A stretch of DNA of 64,000 nt. It comes from Lysinibacillus sphaericus. Lineage in GTDB: Bacteria > Bacillota > Bacilli > Bacillales_A > Planococcaceae. Under the pieces are notes generated by a model. The model made no database searches and was not told the DNA's origin. It saw only the letters and a list, made by a program, of their open reading frames with translations. The position numbers and the translations under genes were made by a program. This document shows, piece after piece, positions 17,778-25,565 of this stretch (position 1 is the stretch's first letter; every line of letters starts with the position of its first letter). The stretch lies in assembly GCF_001629735.1 (NCBI RefSeq), contig NZ_CP015224.1, forward strand, positions 2,170,001 through 2,234,000. The letters run 5' to 3'.

Positions 17778-18183
17778 AGAAGGTTCGCTCCTTTTTCATA
17801 CCACTAGGCATTTCCACCGACACAGTCAGCCTATTTTCGCTATAGGTAAAGTGACATTTATGGATGCCATTTAGCATGGGAACATGTCCTCCATTTACTT
17901 GTTCACGAATAATAGTACGATAGCAATCAATATAGTGGACTGTTTCCCTAGTCTGAAAAGATATTCTTTTTTGATCCTCTCGTACGGAGAACGCTAAAAT
18001 ATCCTTTAGACCTTTATTGAAATCATACACAAACAGCTCCCATTTCGCCTGTTCATCCGATTGCATAGTTGAGGTCATTTCAGCATACCACAGCATAATT
18101 AGGACAAAAAGATGAGAAATAAGCGTAAACACAATTAATTGAAACATCGCTTCTAGTAAGGTATAGCCCTTCTCATTATTCAT
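17755..18183 (-). CDS. comGF: ComGF-like competence pseudopilin
   Basis: I choose ATG 18183, giving MNNEKGYTLLEAMFQL, a type IV pilin-like leader (G-Y-T-L-L-E) with a hydrophobic helix. A longer frame exists upstream but overlaps comGE deeply and lacks a site. The 142-residue protein fits ComGF, a minor pseudopilin needed for DNA binding during transformation. It overlaps comGE by 8 nt and comGG by 23 nt. Two cysteines (HYIDCYRT, GIHKCHF) could form a disulfide. Confidence 0.78.
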   Translation of the reverse strand: MNNEKGYTLLEAMFQLIVFTLISHLFVLIMLWYAEMTSTMQSDEQAKWELFVYDFNKGLKDILAFSVREDQKRISFQTRETVHYIDCYRTIIREQVNGGHVPMLNGIHKCHFTYSENRLTVSVEMPSGMKKERTFYVPIIEK

Positions 18184-18493
18184 TGCTATTACCTGTAAGG
18201 AGAATACATTTTTGTCGTTGCTTGAGTATATTGTGAAAACGAACACAAATCTCTTCACCATTAAACACCCATTGATACTCAACTTCTTCAATGATTCTTG
18301 TACCCTCAGTTTGTTGTACAGCTTGAAATAGCTTCATGCCCTCGTAAGCTGTTTCAGCTGCAATCATTTCCATTTTTTTATTCATAAGATTCGTTTTCAT
18401 CGTGTAGCTAATGGGCAATAAGGAGCCGCAAAGTAACATTAAGATACCCATAGCCAAAATCGATTCAACAAAAGAATAGCCTGATTCATTCAA
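18176..18493 (-). CDS. comGE: ComGE-like competence pseudopilin
   Basis: The 105-residue protein starts MNESGYSFVESILAMG, a prepilin-like N-terminus (E at +5 of the mature form) with a hydrophobic helix. Position between comGD and comGF, with 8-nt overlaps on both sides, supports ComGE, a minor pseudopilin of the DNA uptake pilus. Processing would be by the prepilin peptidase ComC, not in the window. Confidence 0.78.
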   Translation of the reverse strand: MNESGYSFVESILAMGILMLLCGSLLPISYTMKTNLMNKKMEMIAAETAYEGMKLFQAVQQTEGTRIIEEVEYQWVFNGEEICVRFHNILKQRQKCILLTGNSNE

Positions 18494-18926
18494 TTCTTGC
18501 TCTCCCTCGTCCTAATGTAATGATGACCTTTTTCTTTCCCTGTGGTGTGTGAAAGGCAATAGTGCCCGCGGACCTGACATTGCCATTTACATTATAAACA
18601 ATCGTATAAATAGAGCTCTCATCGGGGGAAAATTCAACTCCTTTTGGAAAGGGTCGGACATATAGATTGGAAAAAGCATCTTTTTGAATAACGTAGCGCC
18701 TTGTAGAGCTTTCAAATTTCATCGCGATATATTGTCGCTGGTTCATGCTATAGGTTTGAATATACTGAATATCTAGTTGAATTTGTGTAAAAAAACGGTC
18801 TAATTCCTTTGACTCCGCTAATTTTATAGAAAATTTGCTCACAATGGCTGTTAGACTCATAACAAGGAATAAAACAATTAGCATTTCGAGAATCGTAAAG
18901 CCCAACTCATTTTGTCGCTCCCTCAT
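18486..18926 (-). CDS. comGD: ComGD-like competence pseudopilin
   Basis: The 146-residue protein has a prepilin leader (RQNELGFTILEMLIVL) cleaved after glycine, a hydrophobic helix and a beta-rich head ending TLGRGRARIE. It is the third gene of the comG order and shares one base with comGC (ATGA-type junction at 18926). It is a minor pseudopilin of the transformation pilus. Confidence 0.85.
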   Translation of the reverse strand: MRERQNELGFTILEMLIVLFLVMSLTAIVSKFSIKLAESKELDRFFTQIQLDIQYIQTYSMNQRQYIAMKFESSTRRYVIQKDAFSNLYVRPFPKGVEFSPDESSIYTIVYNVNGNVRSAGTIAFHTPQGKKKVIITLGRGRARIE

Positions 18927-19258
18927 TATCCTTGAGTACCTGCATCAGCATTTGCTAAGCGTACCTCTCCTTTAATCGTAATGACTATTTCTTCTTTATT
19001 AGGGCAAGTTGTTTCATTTTCTTTCAAATAGCCCTCCTTCACTAAATCCTCAAGGGTCGGAAATGTCATAAAATCCACTCTATAGGCCTCTACTTGCCCC
19101 TGCACCATATTAATATAGGCCGCACAGCCCTTCTCATCAATCGTAGCAAAGTGCTTCGTAACATTTGGAATTGTAATTAAAATAAGGATTGATATAATTA
19201 ACAAAACAATCAGCATTTCGATTAAAGTAAAGCCATTTTGTTGTTTGATTTGTTTCAT
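18926..19258 (-). CDS. comGC: ComGC, major competence pseudopilin
   Basis: The 110-residue protein has a textbook type IV pilin N-terminus (NGFTLIEMLIVLLIISILI) and the ComGC signature AAYINMVQGQVEAYRV. Two cysteines (KGCAAY, TTCPNK) match the intramolecular disulfide known in ComGC. It is the main subunit of the pseudopilus that takes up DNA across the cell wall. It follows comGB by 10 nt. Confidence 0.93.
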   Translation of the reverse strand: MKQIKQQNGFTLIEMLIVLLIISILILITIPNVTKHFATIDEKGCAAYINMVQGQVEAYRVDFMTFPTLEDLVKEGYLKENETTCPNKEEIVITIKGEVRLANADAGTQG

Positions 19259-19268
19259 CTTGCTCCTC

Positions 19269-20342
19269 CTAAACTAAATCAATCATCTGATAAATTGGTA
19301 ATAGTAAACTAACATAAGCGGCTAGAATACATATAGCAATAACAATAAAAAAGCTTGGTTGAATGAAGGCTAGTAACTTATGCAATAGAAGCTCCTGCTT
19401 TTCCATTAGTAATTCGCTATACAAAGTAAGTTCCTTCCCTAAATAACCACTTTGTTCTCCATGCTCTACAAAAGTAGCAAAATCCCTGTGAAAAATAGAC
19501 ACAATCTGTACTGCTTGCGTCAATGATTCTCCAAAGATTACCCTTTCTTTAATTTGCCGCGACAAATACTGTAGAAAAGGCTGAAAGGATTGTTCCTCTA
19601 GAATTTGAAGACTAGCCTGCAATGAAAAACCACTCTGTAGTAAACTCCCTAAATAAGCAGCAAATTGTCTTGTCCACGACAATCGAATATAGAATTGATA
19701 AAGCGGGATTTTTAATCGTATTGATAGTTGTAGAGGAATGGGTTGGCGCTTAAGAAAGAAATGTACTATTAATAAGCTGACTATCACAATCGAAGATGTT
19801 AGCATCACGTAATCGGGGACATGCAGTAATATTTTAGATAGAGCCAAGCTTGACTTCTCACCTTCAATCGAACGGCTTGACACCATTTTTTCAATATTAG
19901 GCAAGAAAATTGTTCGGAATATAAAAAATAGTATCAATAAAAATGAAATTAGCATGACAGGATAGATAAGCAATTTGATTAGCTTTTTCTTTGTCTGCTC
20001 ACTGACAATCATTTGCTTTGCCACACCTTTTAATACATCAAGCATACGCCCGTTGTTTTCTGCCACTTTAATCGCTACTAGATGATGTTTAGCAAGGTGT
20101 AATGTTTCCAATATGCTTGTTACCCCCTCCCCTTGTCTTAGTTTTTCATTAATTTGTTGCTGAATAATTTCATGATCTTCTATATGATGAGGTAATAGCA
20201 TCGACATAGCCTGTGGAAATAAATAGCCCTCCTGCATTAATACAGATAAACGTTGAATAAATCTTGCTTGCTCCTTTACACGCCACTTGGTAGCTCTGTT
20301 GTAATATAATTGGAATTTACCGATATATGTTTGTAGCAGCAT
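19269..20342 (-). CDS. comGB: ComGB, polytopic membrane platform protein
   Basis: It belongs to the GspF/PilC family of inner-membrane platform proteins. The 357-residue protein holds two copies of the GspF domain (~20-140 and ~225-345) with three membrane helices near 130-150, 180-200 and 325-350. GSP-F hallmarks such as AENNGRMLDVLK and EHGEQSGYLGKEL are visible. It anchors the ATPase ComGA and assembles the pseudopilus. Its start overlaps comGA by 26 nt. Confidence 0.93.
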   Translation of the reverse strand: MLLQTYIGKFQLYYNRATKWRVKEQARFIQRLSVLMQEGYLFPQAMSMLLPHHIEDHEIIQQQINEKLRQGEGVTSILETLHLAKHHLVAIKVAENNGRMLDVLKGVAKQMIVSEQTKKKLIKLLIYPVMLISFLLILFFIFRTIFLPNIEKMVSSRSIEGEKSSLALSKILLHVPDYVMLTSSIVIVSLLIVHFFLKRQPIPLQLSIRLKIPLYQFYIRLSWTRQFAAYLGSLLQSGFSLQASLQILEEQSFQPFLQYLSRQIKERVIFGESLTQAVQIVSIFHRDFATFVEHGEQSGYLGKELTLYSELLMEKQELLLHKLLAFIQPSFFIVIAICILAAYVSLLLPIYQMIDLV

Positions 20343-21336
20343 AATGGCTCTCCACTAATTCTTTTTGTCCCTTTAATGTTAATTCGTGGGGTAGTCGAAA
20401 ATTCCCCTTATTTTGAATAGCGGTTATGGCCTGATTGAGATGAACATCCGATAAAATCTCGTACAACGCACGACGTTCGTCCTGTAAATCTGAAGACTGA
20501 AAAAGAACTTGGGCAACAATACCGATGACAGTTTGCCTAATCTCATCTATTGATACCCCTAAGTCCATTAAACGGTAAAGACAGCTAAGAGAATCCTTCG
20601 CATGAATGGTTGAAACGACTAAATGCCCTGTCAAGCTTGCCTCGATTGCAACTTTTGCTGTTTCTTTATCACGAATTTCTCCAATCATGATTACATCAGG
20701 TGAATGCCTTAATATAGCTTTTAATCCCGAAGCGTATGTAACGCCTGCTCGTTCATTCACTTGAATTTGAAGTAAATTTGCTTGGTTATTTTCTACTGGG
20801 TCTTCCAAGGAAATTGCATGCCTATTTAATTCTGTAGAACAGTAATGTATTAAGGAATAGAGAGAAGTGGACTTACCAGAGCCTGTCGCCCCTGTAAAAA
20901 ACAAAAGGCCTTGTCGATTTTGCACAAGTTCCATTAATTTGTAAGCTGAGCTTTTAAAAAAAGATAAGGAAGTTAGTGGAAAAGAATGATTTTGGAGAAG
21001 CAAGCGGATAATGAGACTTTCTTTTAAAAATACGGAAGGCAGTGTAGATACTCGAAAAGCATATGGCTGTTGTTCCATCGCCTTTTGGAAGGAGCCGCTT
21101 TGGGGCTTACGACGCTCACTTATATCTAATTGTGCAAGAAACTTATAATAGGATATCATCCGTTCCGTAAGATCGTTGGGAAGTTCACCTGCGTGAAGCA
21201 GCTTATCATATTTACGAAAATAGACCTGATAATTCACGTTGCCTGGCACCAATAATAAATCGGTTGCCCCAAAATGATAGGCTTTTAGTAAAAGTTGCTC
21301 ACATTTTTGTTCAACCACTATTTCAAAATTCTGCAT
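20317..21336 (-). CDS. comGA: ComGA, competence traffic ATPase
   Basis: It belongs to the GspE/PilB type secretion ATPase family. Walker A is GATGSGKST (~149-157), an Asp box follows (LEDPVE), and the Walker B region is SPDVIMIGEIRD (~212-223), then SLTGHLVVSTIHA. The 339 residues match ComGA, which lacks the long N-terminal domain of PilB. It powers assembly of the pseudopilus and is needed for DNA binding. It is the first gene of the comG operon, starting at ATG 21336 behind AAGGGGTG. Confidence 0.95.
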   Translation of the reverse strand: MQNFEIVVEQKCEQLLLKAYHFGATDLLLVPGNVNYQVYFRKYDKLLHAGELPNDLTERMISYYKFLAQLDISERRKPQSGSFQKAMEQQPYAFRVSTLPSVFLKESLIIRLLLQNHSFPLTSLSFFKSSAYKLMELVQNRQGLLFFTGATGSGKSTSLYSLIHYCSTELNRHAISLEDPVENNQANLLQIQVNERAGVTYASGLKAILRHSPDVIMIGEIRDKETAKVAIEASLTGHLVVSTIHAKDSLSCLYRLMDLGVSIDEIRQTVIGIVAQVLFQSSDLQDERRALYEILSDVHLNQAITAIQNKGNFRLPHELTLKGQKELVESHYAATNIYR

Positions 21337-21664
21337 ATATGCACCCCTTTTCTAGTTCATTCGAATATGACCGCACTATTCGTTATTTCCTAGTATAAAT
21401 AGGATCTTCCTACGAGAAAAGCCCTTTTCTGAAAATAAAAATTTGTTATAAAATTTCCCATCATTCATGTTTTTTTGCTATAGAAATGTGGATAAAGTGC
21501 AATTTCCCACTAAAAAAGAAGATACATACATGAAAAAATTAATATTTATGTCGAAATGAACTGTATCTTTTTCAATAATGGAATATAATAGAATGAACAT
21601 GATTATTTTCCTAACACTTGGTAGACGAACATAATTTTATAAAAAAACTAATGAGGTGAAGCAT
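21337..21664. other. Divergent intergenic region comG / HTH regulator
   Basis: This 328-nt gap separates the divergent comG operon and the regulator gene. It carries the comG promoter and candidate ComK site on its left and a TATAAT (21584-21589) for the regulator on its right, with only a weak -35 (CTGTAT). The middle is AT-rich with no open frame. Confidence 0.6.
21392..21430 (-). promoter_or_regulatory. comG promoter with candidate ComK box
   Basis: The -10 is TATACT (21392-21397) and no good -35 lies 16-18 nt upstream, as expected for an activated promoter. Just upstream is the dyad AGAAAAG-CC-CTTTTCT (21415-21430), close to the ComK AT-box pattern AAAA-N5-TTTT though the spacer is 4. 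A second A/T tract pair follows at 21432-21444. ComK control is inferred from comG operons elsewhere. Confidence 0.45.
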
Positions 21665-22375
21665 ATGATCCATCCATTGAAAATTACCAGCACTTTAGCT
21701 GATGAAACAAGATACTCTATTTATGAGTACATATTGCAAGAGAAAAAAACAGTGACCGTCCAACATATTGCTGATCAGTTTAGCATCCATCCAAATGTCG
21801 CTCGACTTCATTTAACAAAGCTTTCAGAAATTAATATTATTTCCGCAGACTATGTGAAAACAGGTAAGGGTGGAAGACCTGGCCGTGTGTATAAAGCTTC
21901 AGAGAAAGGTGTATCATTATCATTTCCTAGACGTGATGAAGACCGTTTACTGAAATGGACGATTCAATTAGTGGAAGAGCTTGGACCATCTGTCTTAGAA
22001 AAATGTCAGGAAATTAGCTATCAAGATGGTTATCAGCAAATGAAACAAAATATGAACGCTGAATTGACCATCAATAATTCCCTTTCCTTCGACGAGAAGC
22101 TTCAACTATTAACTGACAATGCCGCATTAATTGGCTATGTTCCACAAATTCAACAAACAGAACATGGCAAAAAGGTGATATTCTCCATTTTCAATTGTCC
22201 ATTCCAAGAGCAACTTACAACTTATTCGGAGATAGTCTGCTCCTTACATGAATCCTATTTAAAAGGGCAGTTAGATGCGTTATTTTCAAACAATGAATTT
22301 GTACAAATTGAGAGTATGATACATAATTGTGATTTATGTAAATATGAAATAAACGTGACAGAAATCGAAAGCTAG
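21665..22375 (+). CDS. HTH transcriptional regulator with C-terminal Cys cluster
   Basis: The start is ATG 21665, 6 nt after GAGGTG; the upstream GTG is part of that site. Residues ~10-75 form an ArsR/DeoR-like winged helix (VQHIADQFSIHPNVARLHLT). The C-terminal half contains four cysteines as FNCPF, then 13 residues, VCSLH, then 29 residues, CDLC. This layout resembles SufR-type iron-sulfur repressors (COG2345-like), in which a C-terminal cluster tunes DNA binding. Its neighbours are comGA (divergent) and yqgY. The target is unknown; control of iron-sulfur or redox genes is a guess from the Cys pattern. Confidence 0.8.
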   Translation: MIHPLKITSTLADETRYSIYEYILQEKKTVTVQHIADQFSIHPNVARLHLTKLSEINIISADYVKTGKGGRPGRVYKASEKGVSLSFPRRDEDRLLKWTIQLVEELGPSVLEKCQEISYQDGYQQMKQNMNAELTINNSLSFDEKLQLLTDNAALIGYVPQIQQTEHGKKVIFSIFNCPFQEQLTTYSEIVCSLHESYLKGQLDALFSNNEFVQIESMIHNCDLCKYEINVTEIES

Positions 22376-22418
22376 TTAAAAAATCCATTTGTTTGTCACA
22401 AAGACGCATAAGTTCCAG

Positions 22419-22448
22419 TTTACAGACACCTTTCATATCATTTATAAT
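22419..22448 (+). promoter_or_regulatory. Candidate promoter of yqgY
   Basis: TTTACA (22419-22424) and TATAAT (22443-22448) are 18 nt apart, 44 nt before the yqgY start. Confidence 0.6.
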
Positions 22449-22492
22449 GAGTAAGAGATTATTGTGTCGTGGGCAAAAGGAGGGGAAATTTC

Positions 22493-22735
22493 ATGGATAA
22501 TATGTATAAAGTTATGGCATTCTGGACAGGTATTTTTGCCGTTATGTTCTACCTTGGTGGTATGAACGAGGTATCGCTATTATTCTTAGGTAATACAGGT
22601 TTATTCTTATTATTAGGCTTCTTAAACCTTTCAGAACGTATGTACATGTACATTTTCGGAGCATATTTAACTGTATTCTTCGCTGGCTTCACGTACTATA
22701 CAACATTCATTCACGTACCTGGTGGCGGTCATTAA
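22493..22735 (+). CDS. yqgY: DUF2626 small membrane protein (YqgY-like)
   Basis: The start is ATG 22493, preceded by AGGAGGGG. The 80-residue protein has three hydrophobic helices (~8-27, 30-47, 52-72) and ends HVPGGGH. Its size and its place beside yqgX match the DUF2626 family of Bacillaceae. Function is unknown. Confidence 0.85.
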   Translation: MDNMYKVMAFWTGIFAVMFYLGGMNEVSLLFLGNTGLFLLLGFLNLSERMYMYIFGAYLTVFFAGFTYYTTFIHVPGGGH

Positions 22736-22742
22736 TACAACT

Positions 22743-22779
22743 AAAAAAGCGTATCTCATTTACGAGATACGCTTTTTTT
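22743..22779. terminator. Bidirectional terminator yqgY / yqgX
   Basis: An AAAAAAGCGTATCTC stem with GAGATACGCTTTTTTT has T-runs on both strands and lies between two convergent genes. Confidence 0.92.
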
Positions 22780-22794
22780 ATGGGCATTGGTATT

Positions 22795-23439
22795 TTAAAA
22801 CCCATTTAAAAACGGATTAGTTTCCATTTCTGCACTGACAGTTGTATAATTCCCATGACCAGGATAAATGATTGTATCCTCAGGTAGTGTTAATAATTTG
22901 TCATGAATAGATGCTAATAATATTTTGGTGGACCCACCAATTAAATCCGTCCGTCCTACGCCCTGTTCAAATAATGTGTCTCCCACAATCGCAAAGCCGT
23001 CTTTTTCAAATACATAAGAAATGCTACCAGGTGAATGTCCTGGTGTAAATACTGCTTGAAAAACAAAATTGCTTATTTCGAATTGTTGCTCTTTTTTAAT
23101 GATAGTGTCTTGAGCAGGTGCAGCTACCCTATAATCTGGTAATGCAGCATATTTACTAGAGCCGTTCTTTTCTGGATCTCCTAGCCAGCTGACCTCTTTT
23201 TCATGAATCCATACAGGTATATTAAATGCTTCCCGAACCGCATCCACCGCACCAATATGGTCAAAATGTGCATGTGTTAAGAAAATGGCTAGCGGCTTTA
23301 GGCCATTGCTACGGATTGTTTTAAGAAGACGCTCCGCTTCTTCACCTGGATCAAAAACGATACATTCTTTGTCTTTATTCGATACGATATAGCAATTCGT
23401 TTGGACTGGACCAAGAGAAAAACTTCGTACGTTCATCAT
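22795..23439 (-). CDS. yqgX: MBL-fold metallohydrolase (YqgX-like, glyoxalase II family)
   Basis: The start is ATG 23439 after GAGGTGA. The metal-binding motif THAHFDH (~58-64) is intact, with further ligands in TPGHSPGSI (~135), GDTLF (~160) and PGHG (~198). At ~214 residues it is shorter than true glyoxalase II, lacking the C-terminal substrate-binding domain, as in the YqgX/YcbL-type group. Likely a thioester or related hydrolase; the substrate is not known. Confidence 0.9.
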   Translation of the reverse strand: MMNVRSFSLGPVQTNCYIVSNKDKECIVFDPGEEAERLLKTIRSNGLKPLAIFLTHAHFDHIGAVDAVREAFNIPVWIHEKEVSWLGDPEKNGSSKYAALPDYRVAAPAQDTIIKKEQQFEISNFVFQAVFTPGHSPGSISYVFEKDGFAIVGDTLFEQGVGRTDLIGGSTKILLASIHDKLLTLPEDTIIYPGHGNYTTVSAEMETNPFLNGF

Positions 23440-23607
23440 AGATATCACCTCATTTTTCTATTATACAGGCTTTGCCACAATTTGACGATAAATGTTCATA
23501 GTTTGCGCTATATTAGTTCTCGACAAAAACAGGTAGAACGTTTACAATTAAGGAGGAATATTGTTTACGACATTCATTTTCTGATGTCGAAAGGAGTGTC
23601 TATTTTA

Positions 23608-23787
23608 ATGAACTTATTAATGGTTATTTTTGGTCTAGTAGCGATTTTAGCTGTAGTTGGTACATTCCAAGCAATTAAAGAAAAGAACCTTTTAAGCGTT
23701 GTTTTCAACTTATTAAGTGCTGTCGTGTTTGGATGGTTTGTCATCATGACAATCGTTCATAGCGGTTACCCACCAAAATTACACTAA
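23608..23787 (+). CDS. yqgW: DUF2759 small membrane protein (YqgW-like)
   Basis: The start is ATG 23608 with AAGGAG upstream. The 59-residue protein has two hydrophobic helices (~2-18 and ~28-50) and ends HSGYPPKLH. It matches the DUF2759 family by length and by its place next to yqgX. Function is unknown. Confidence 0.82.
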   Translation: MNLLMVIFGLVAILAVVGTFQAIKEKNLLSVVFNLLSAVVFGWFVIMTIVHSGYPPKLH

Positions 23788-23797
23788 AATTTAGACA

Positions 23798-23837
23798 GAA
23801 AAAAGAGCAGTCTCGATTTGAGATTGCTCTTTTTTTC
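23798..23837. terminator. Bidirectional terminator yqgW / tyrS
   Basis: AAAAAAGAGCAGTCTC pairs with GAGATTGCTCTTTTTTT across a 5-nt loop, with T-runs on both strands between two convergent genes. Confidence 0.92.
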
Positions 23838-23854
23838 TTGAATATTATCTGATT

Positions 23855-25069
23855 TTACTTATTTAATTTTAGAAATCTCTTCTTACCAATTTGTAGGACA
23901 TCCTCATTCATTAATACGCGAGATAGATCGTCCGCAGCCATTTTTTCTCCATTCAAGGAAACCCCATTTTGCTTAATGAGCCTTAAAAAATCACTTTTGC
24001 TCTGAATAAAATGGATAGAAATTAATTGCGGAATGATATCCTCTATTCGTTCTTTATCAATTTCAAGTAGCAATGTAGGAATGTTAGTTGGAATAACCTT
24101 CTTTTGAAAAGCAGCTTCAAAATAGGATTTTGCATCCATCGTAGCAGCGTGACCGTGATACAAGGCTGTCACTATTTCTGCTAAGTGTAGTTTTAAGTCA
24201 CGAGGGTTCTCCCCCATTCGAAGTCTTTCTTGAATGGCCTGCACTTGAAGTGGATGCTCATCTGTTGCTAATTCAAAATATTTGATAATGAGCGAATCTG
24301 GTATTTCCATTATTTTTTTAAACATAACTTCGGGTGCTTCATGGATACCAATATAATTCCCCAAGCTTTTACTCATTTTTTCCACACCATCTAACCCTTC
24401 AAGTAATGGCATAAAAATAGCAATTTGTTTTTCTAGCCCACGATGCCTTTGCAAGGTGCGTCCCATGAGAATATTGAACGTTTGATCGGTTCCCCCTAAT
24501 TCAATGTCAGCTTTTAATTCTACAGAATCATACGCCTGCATGAGGGGGTAAAAAAATTCATGCATACCAATTGGTATTTGCTGATGGTAACGCTTTTGGA
24601 AGTCTTCACGCTCTAAAATACGGGCAACAGAGGTAGTGGCTGCCAGCTGGATAACTTCTTCAAAATTTAATTTTGCTAACCATTCACTATTGAATCGGAT
24701 AGTCGTTTTTTCTTCATCTAACACTTTAAAAATTTGCTCACAATATGTTTTGGCATTTTCCCCCACCAATTCATCACTTAATGCCACACGTCCCTTAGAT
24801 TTTCCTGTAGGATCACCAATACGGCCGGTAAAATCGCCAATGACAATGACAGCATGATGCCCTAAATCTTGCAGCTGTTTTATTTTTCGTAACACAACTG
24901 CGTGGCCCAAATGAATATCTGGTGCGGATGGATCGAGCCCTAACTTAATTGTTAAGGGTTTTTTCTCTTGAAATGAGCGCTCTAATTTTTGTAGTAGCTC
25001 GAGTTCATCAACAATTTTGTTAGCACCTTTTTTAATAATAGCTAACTGCTCCTTTGGTGTTAAAAACAT
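23855..25069 (-). CDS. tyrS: Tyrosyl-tRNA synthetase (TyrZ-like)
   Basis: It is a class I synthetase that charges tRNA-Tyr. HIGH-type motif HLGH (~45-48), KMSKS motif EKMSKSLGN (~232-238) and a C-terminal S4 RNA-binding domain (~340-404) are visible. The LGLDPSAPDIHLGHAVVLRK stretch places it with the TyrZ-type enzymes (B. subtilis has both TyrS and TyrZ). I choose ATG 25069, 9 nt after AAGGAG; the ATG at 25078 abuts that site. It is controlled by a Tyr T-box. Confidence 0.95.
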   Translation of the reverse strand: MFLTPKEQLAIIKKGANKIVDELELLQKLERSFQEKKPLTIKLGLDPSAPDIHLGHAVVLRKIKQLQDLGHHAVIVIGDFTGRIGDPTGKSKGRVALSDELVGENAKTYCEQIFKVLDEEKTTIRFNSEWLAKLNFEEVIQLAATTSVARILEREDFQKRYHQQIPIGMHEFFYPLMQAYDSVELKADIELGGTDQTFNILMGRTLQRHRGLEKQIAIFMPLLEGLDGVEKMSKSLGNYIGIHEAPEVMFKKIMEIPDSLIIKYFELATDEHPLQVQAIQERLRMGENPRDLKLHLAEIVTALYHGHAATMDAKSYFEAAFQKKVIPTNIPTLLLEIDKERIEDIIPQLISIHFIQSKSDFLRLIKQNGVSLNGEKMAADDLSRVLMNEDVLQIGKKRFLKLNK

Positions 25070-25172
25070 ACAAAACATCTCCTTGTAATATTAAAAATTA
25101 ATATTGCAAGATCTATAAGAGTTTCTAAAAGGACTGCTGTCGCCCTAATGTCGTAATAGGACGTCCAGATGC

Positions 25173-25440
25173 AAAAAACGCCCTTAGGATTAAATCCTAA
25201 GGACGTTAATGAACGTGGTACCACCTTTTTTCGAGAGCTACTCAAATAGCACTCCTCCATTAGTACAGCCGCGGCGATACTATTGCAATGATTACGGATG
25301 CAAACCCGTCGTAGCCTACTAGAATTTCGGTACGCAGCTCCAAGATGTATTCACTTTAATATCCCTTGCGCCTCTCAGCTACTGGCTACTCTCTGTCAGT
25401 TCTATTAAAGTTACTTGTTCTTTTCCATGCCTTTGACTCT
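25173..25440 (-). promoter_or_regulatory. T-box leader with Tyr specifier
   Basis: The T-box sequence AAGGTGGTACCACG lies at 25213-25227 and is followed by the terminator stem (25173-25207, ACGTCCTTAGGAT with ATCCTAAGGGCGT, then TTTTTT). Upstream, Stem I shows an AG-box region (ACAGAGAGTAG) and the specifier loop GTGAATACATC with TAC at 25347-25349, the Tyr codon. Uncharged tRNA-Tyr should favour the antiterminator and let tyrS be read. Confidence 0.95.
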
Positions 25441-25491
25441 TATACTCCGAAATGTGAAAAACAAATCTTCGTTATGCAGATATTTACACTA

Positions 25492-25519
25492 ATTATAATC
25501 ACTTCAACAAATTTGTCAA
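25492..25519 (-). promoter_or_regulatory. Promoter of the tyrS T-box transcript
   Basis: TTGACA (25514-25519) and TATAAT (25492-25497), both consensus, are 16 nt apart on the minus strand. Confidence 0.82.
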
Positions 25520-25530
25520 TTGTATAAAGT

Positions 25531-25560
25531 AAAAAGAGAGATCTCATAACGAGATCTCCC
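25531..25560 (-). terminator. Terminator of ltaS
   Basis: GGGAGATCTC pairs with GAGATCTCTC across 5 nt and is followed by TTTTTAC on the minus strand. It ends just before the tyrS promoter. Confidence 0.88.
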
Positions 25561-25565
25561 TTTGT

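Noticed and set aside
25173..25440. Possible tRNA-like folds around the T-box leaders
   Set aside because: The features are those of T-box RNAs; no tRNA gene with acceptor stem and CCA or TTCGAATC loop is readable in the window.
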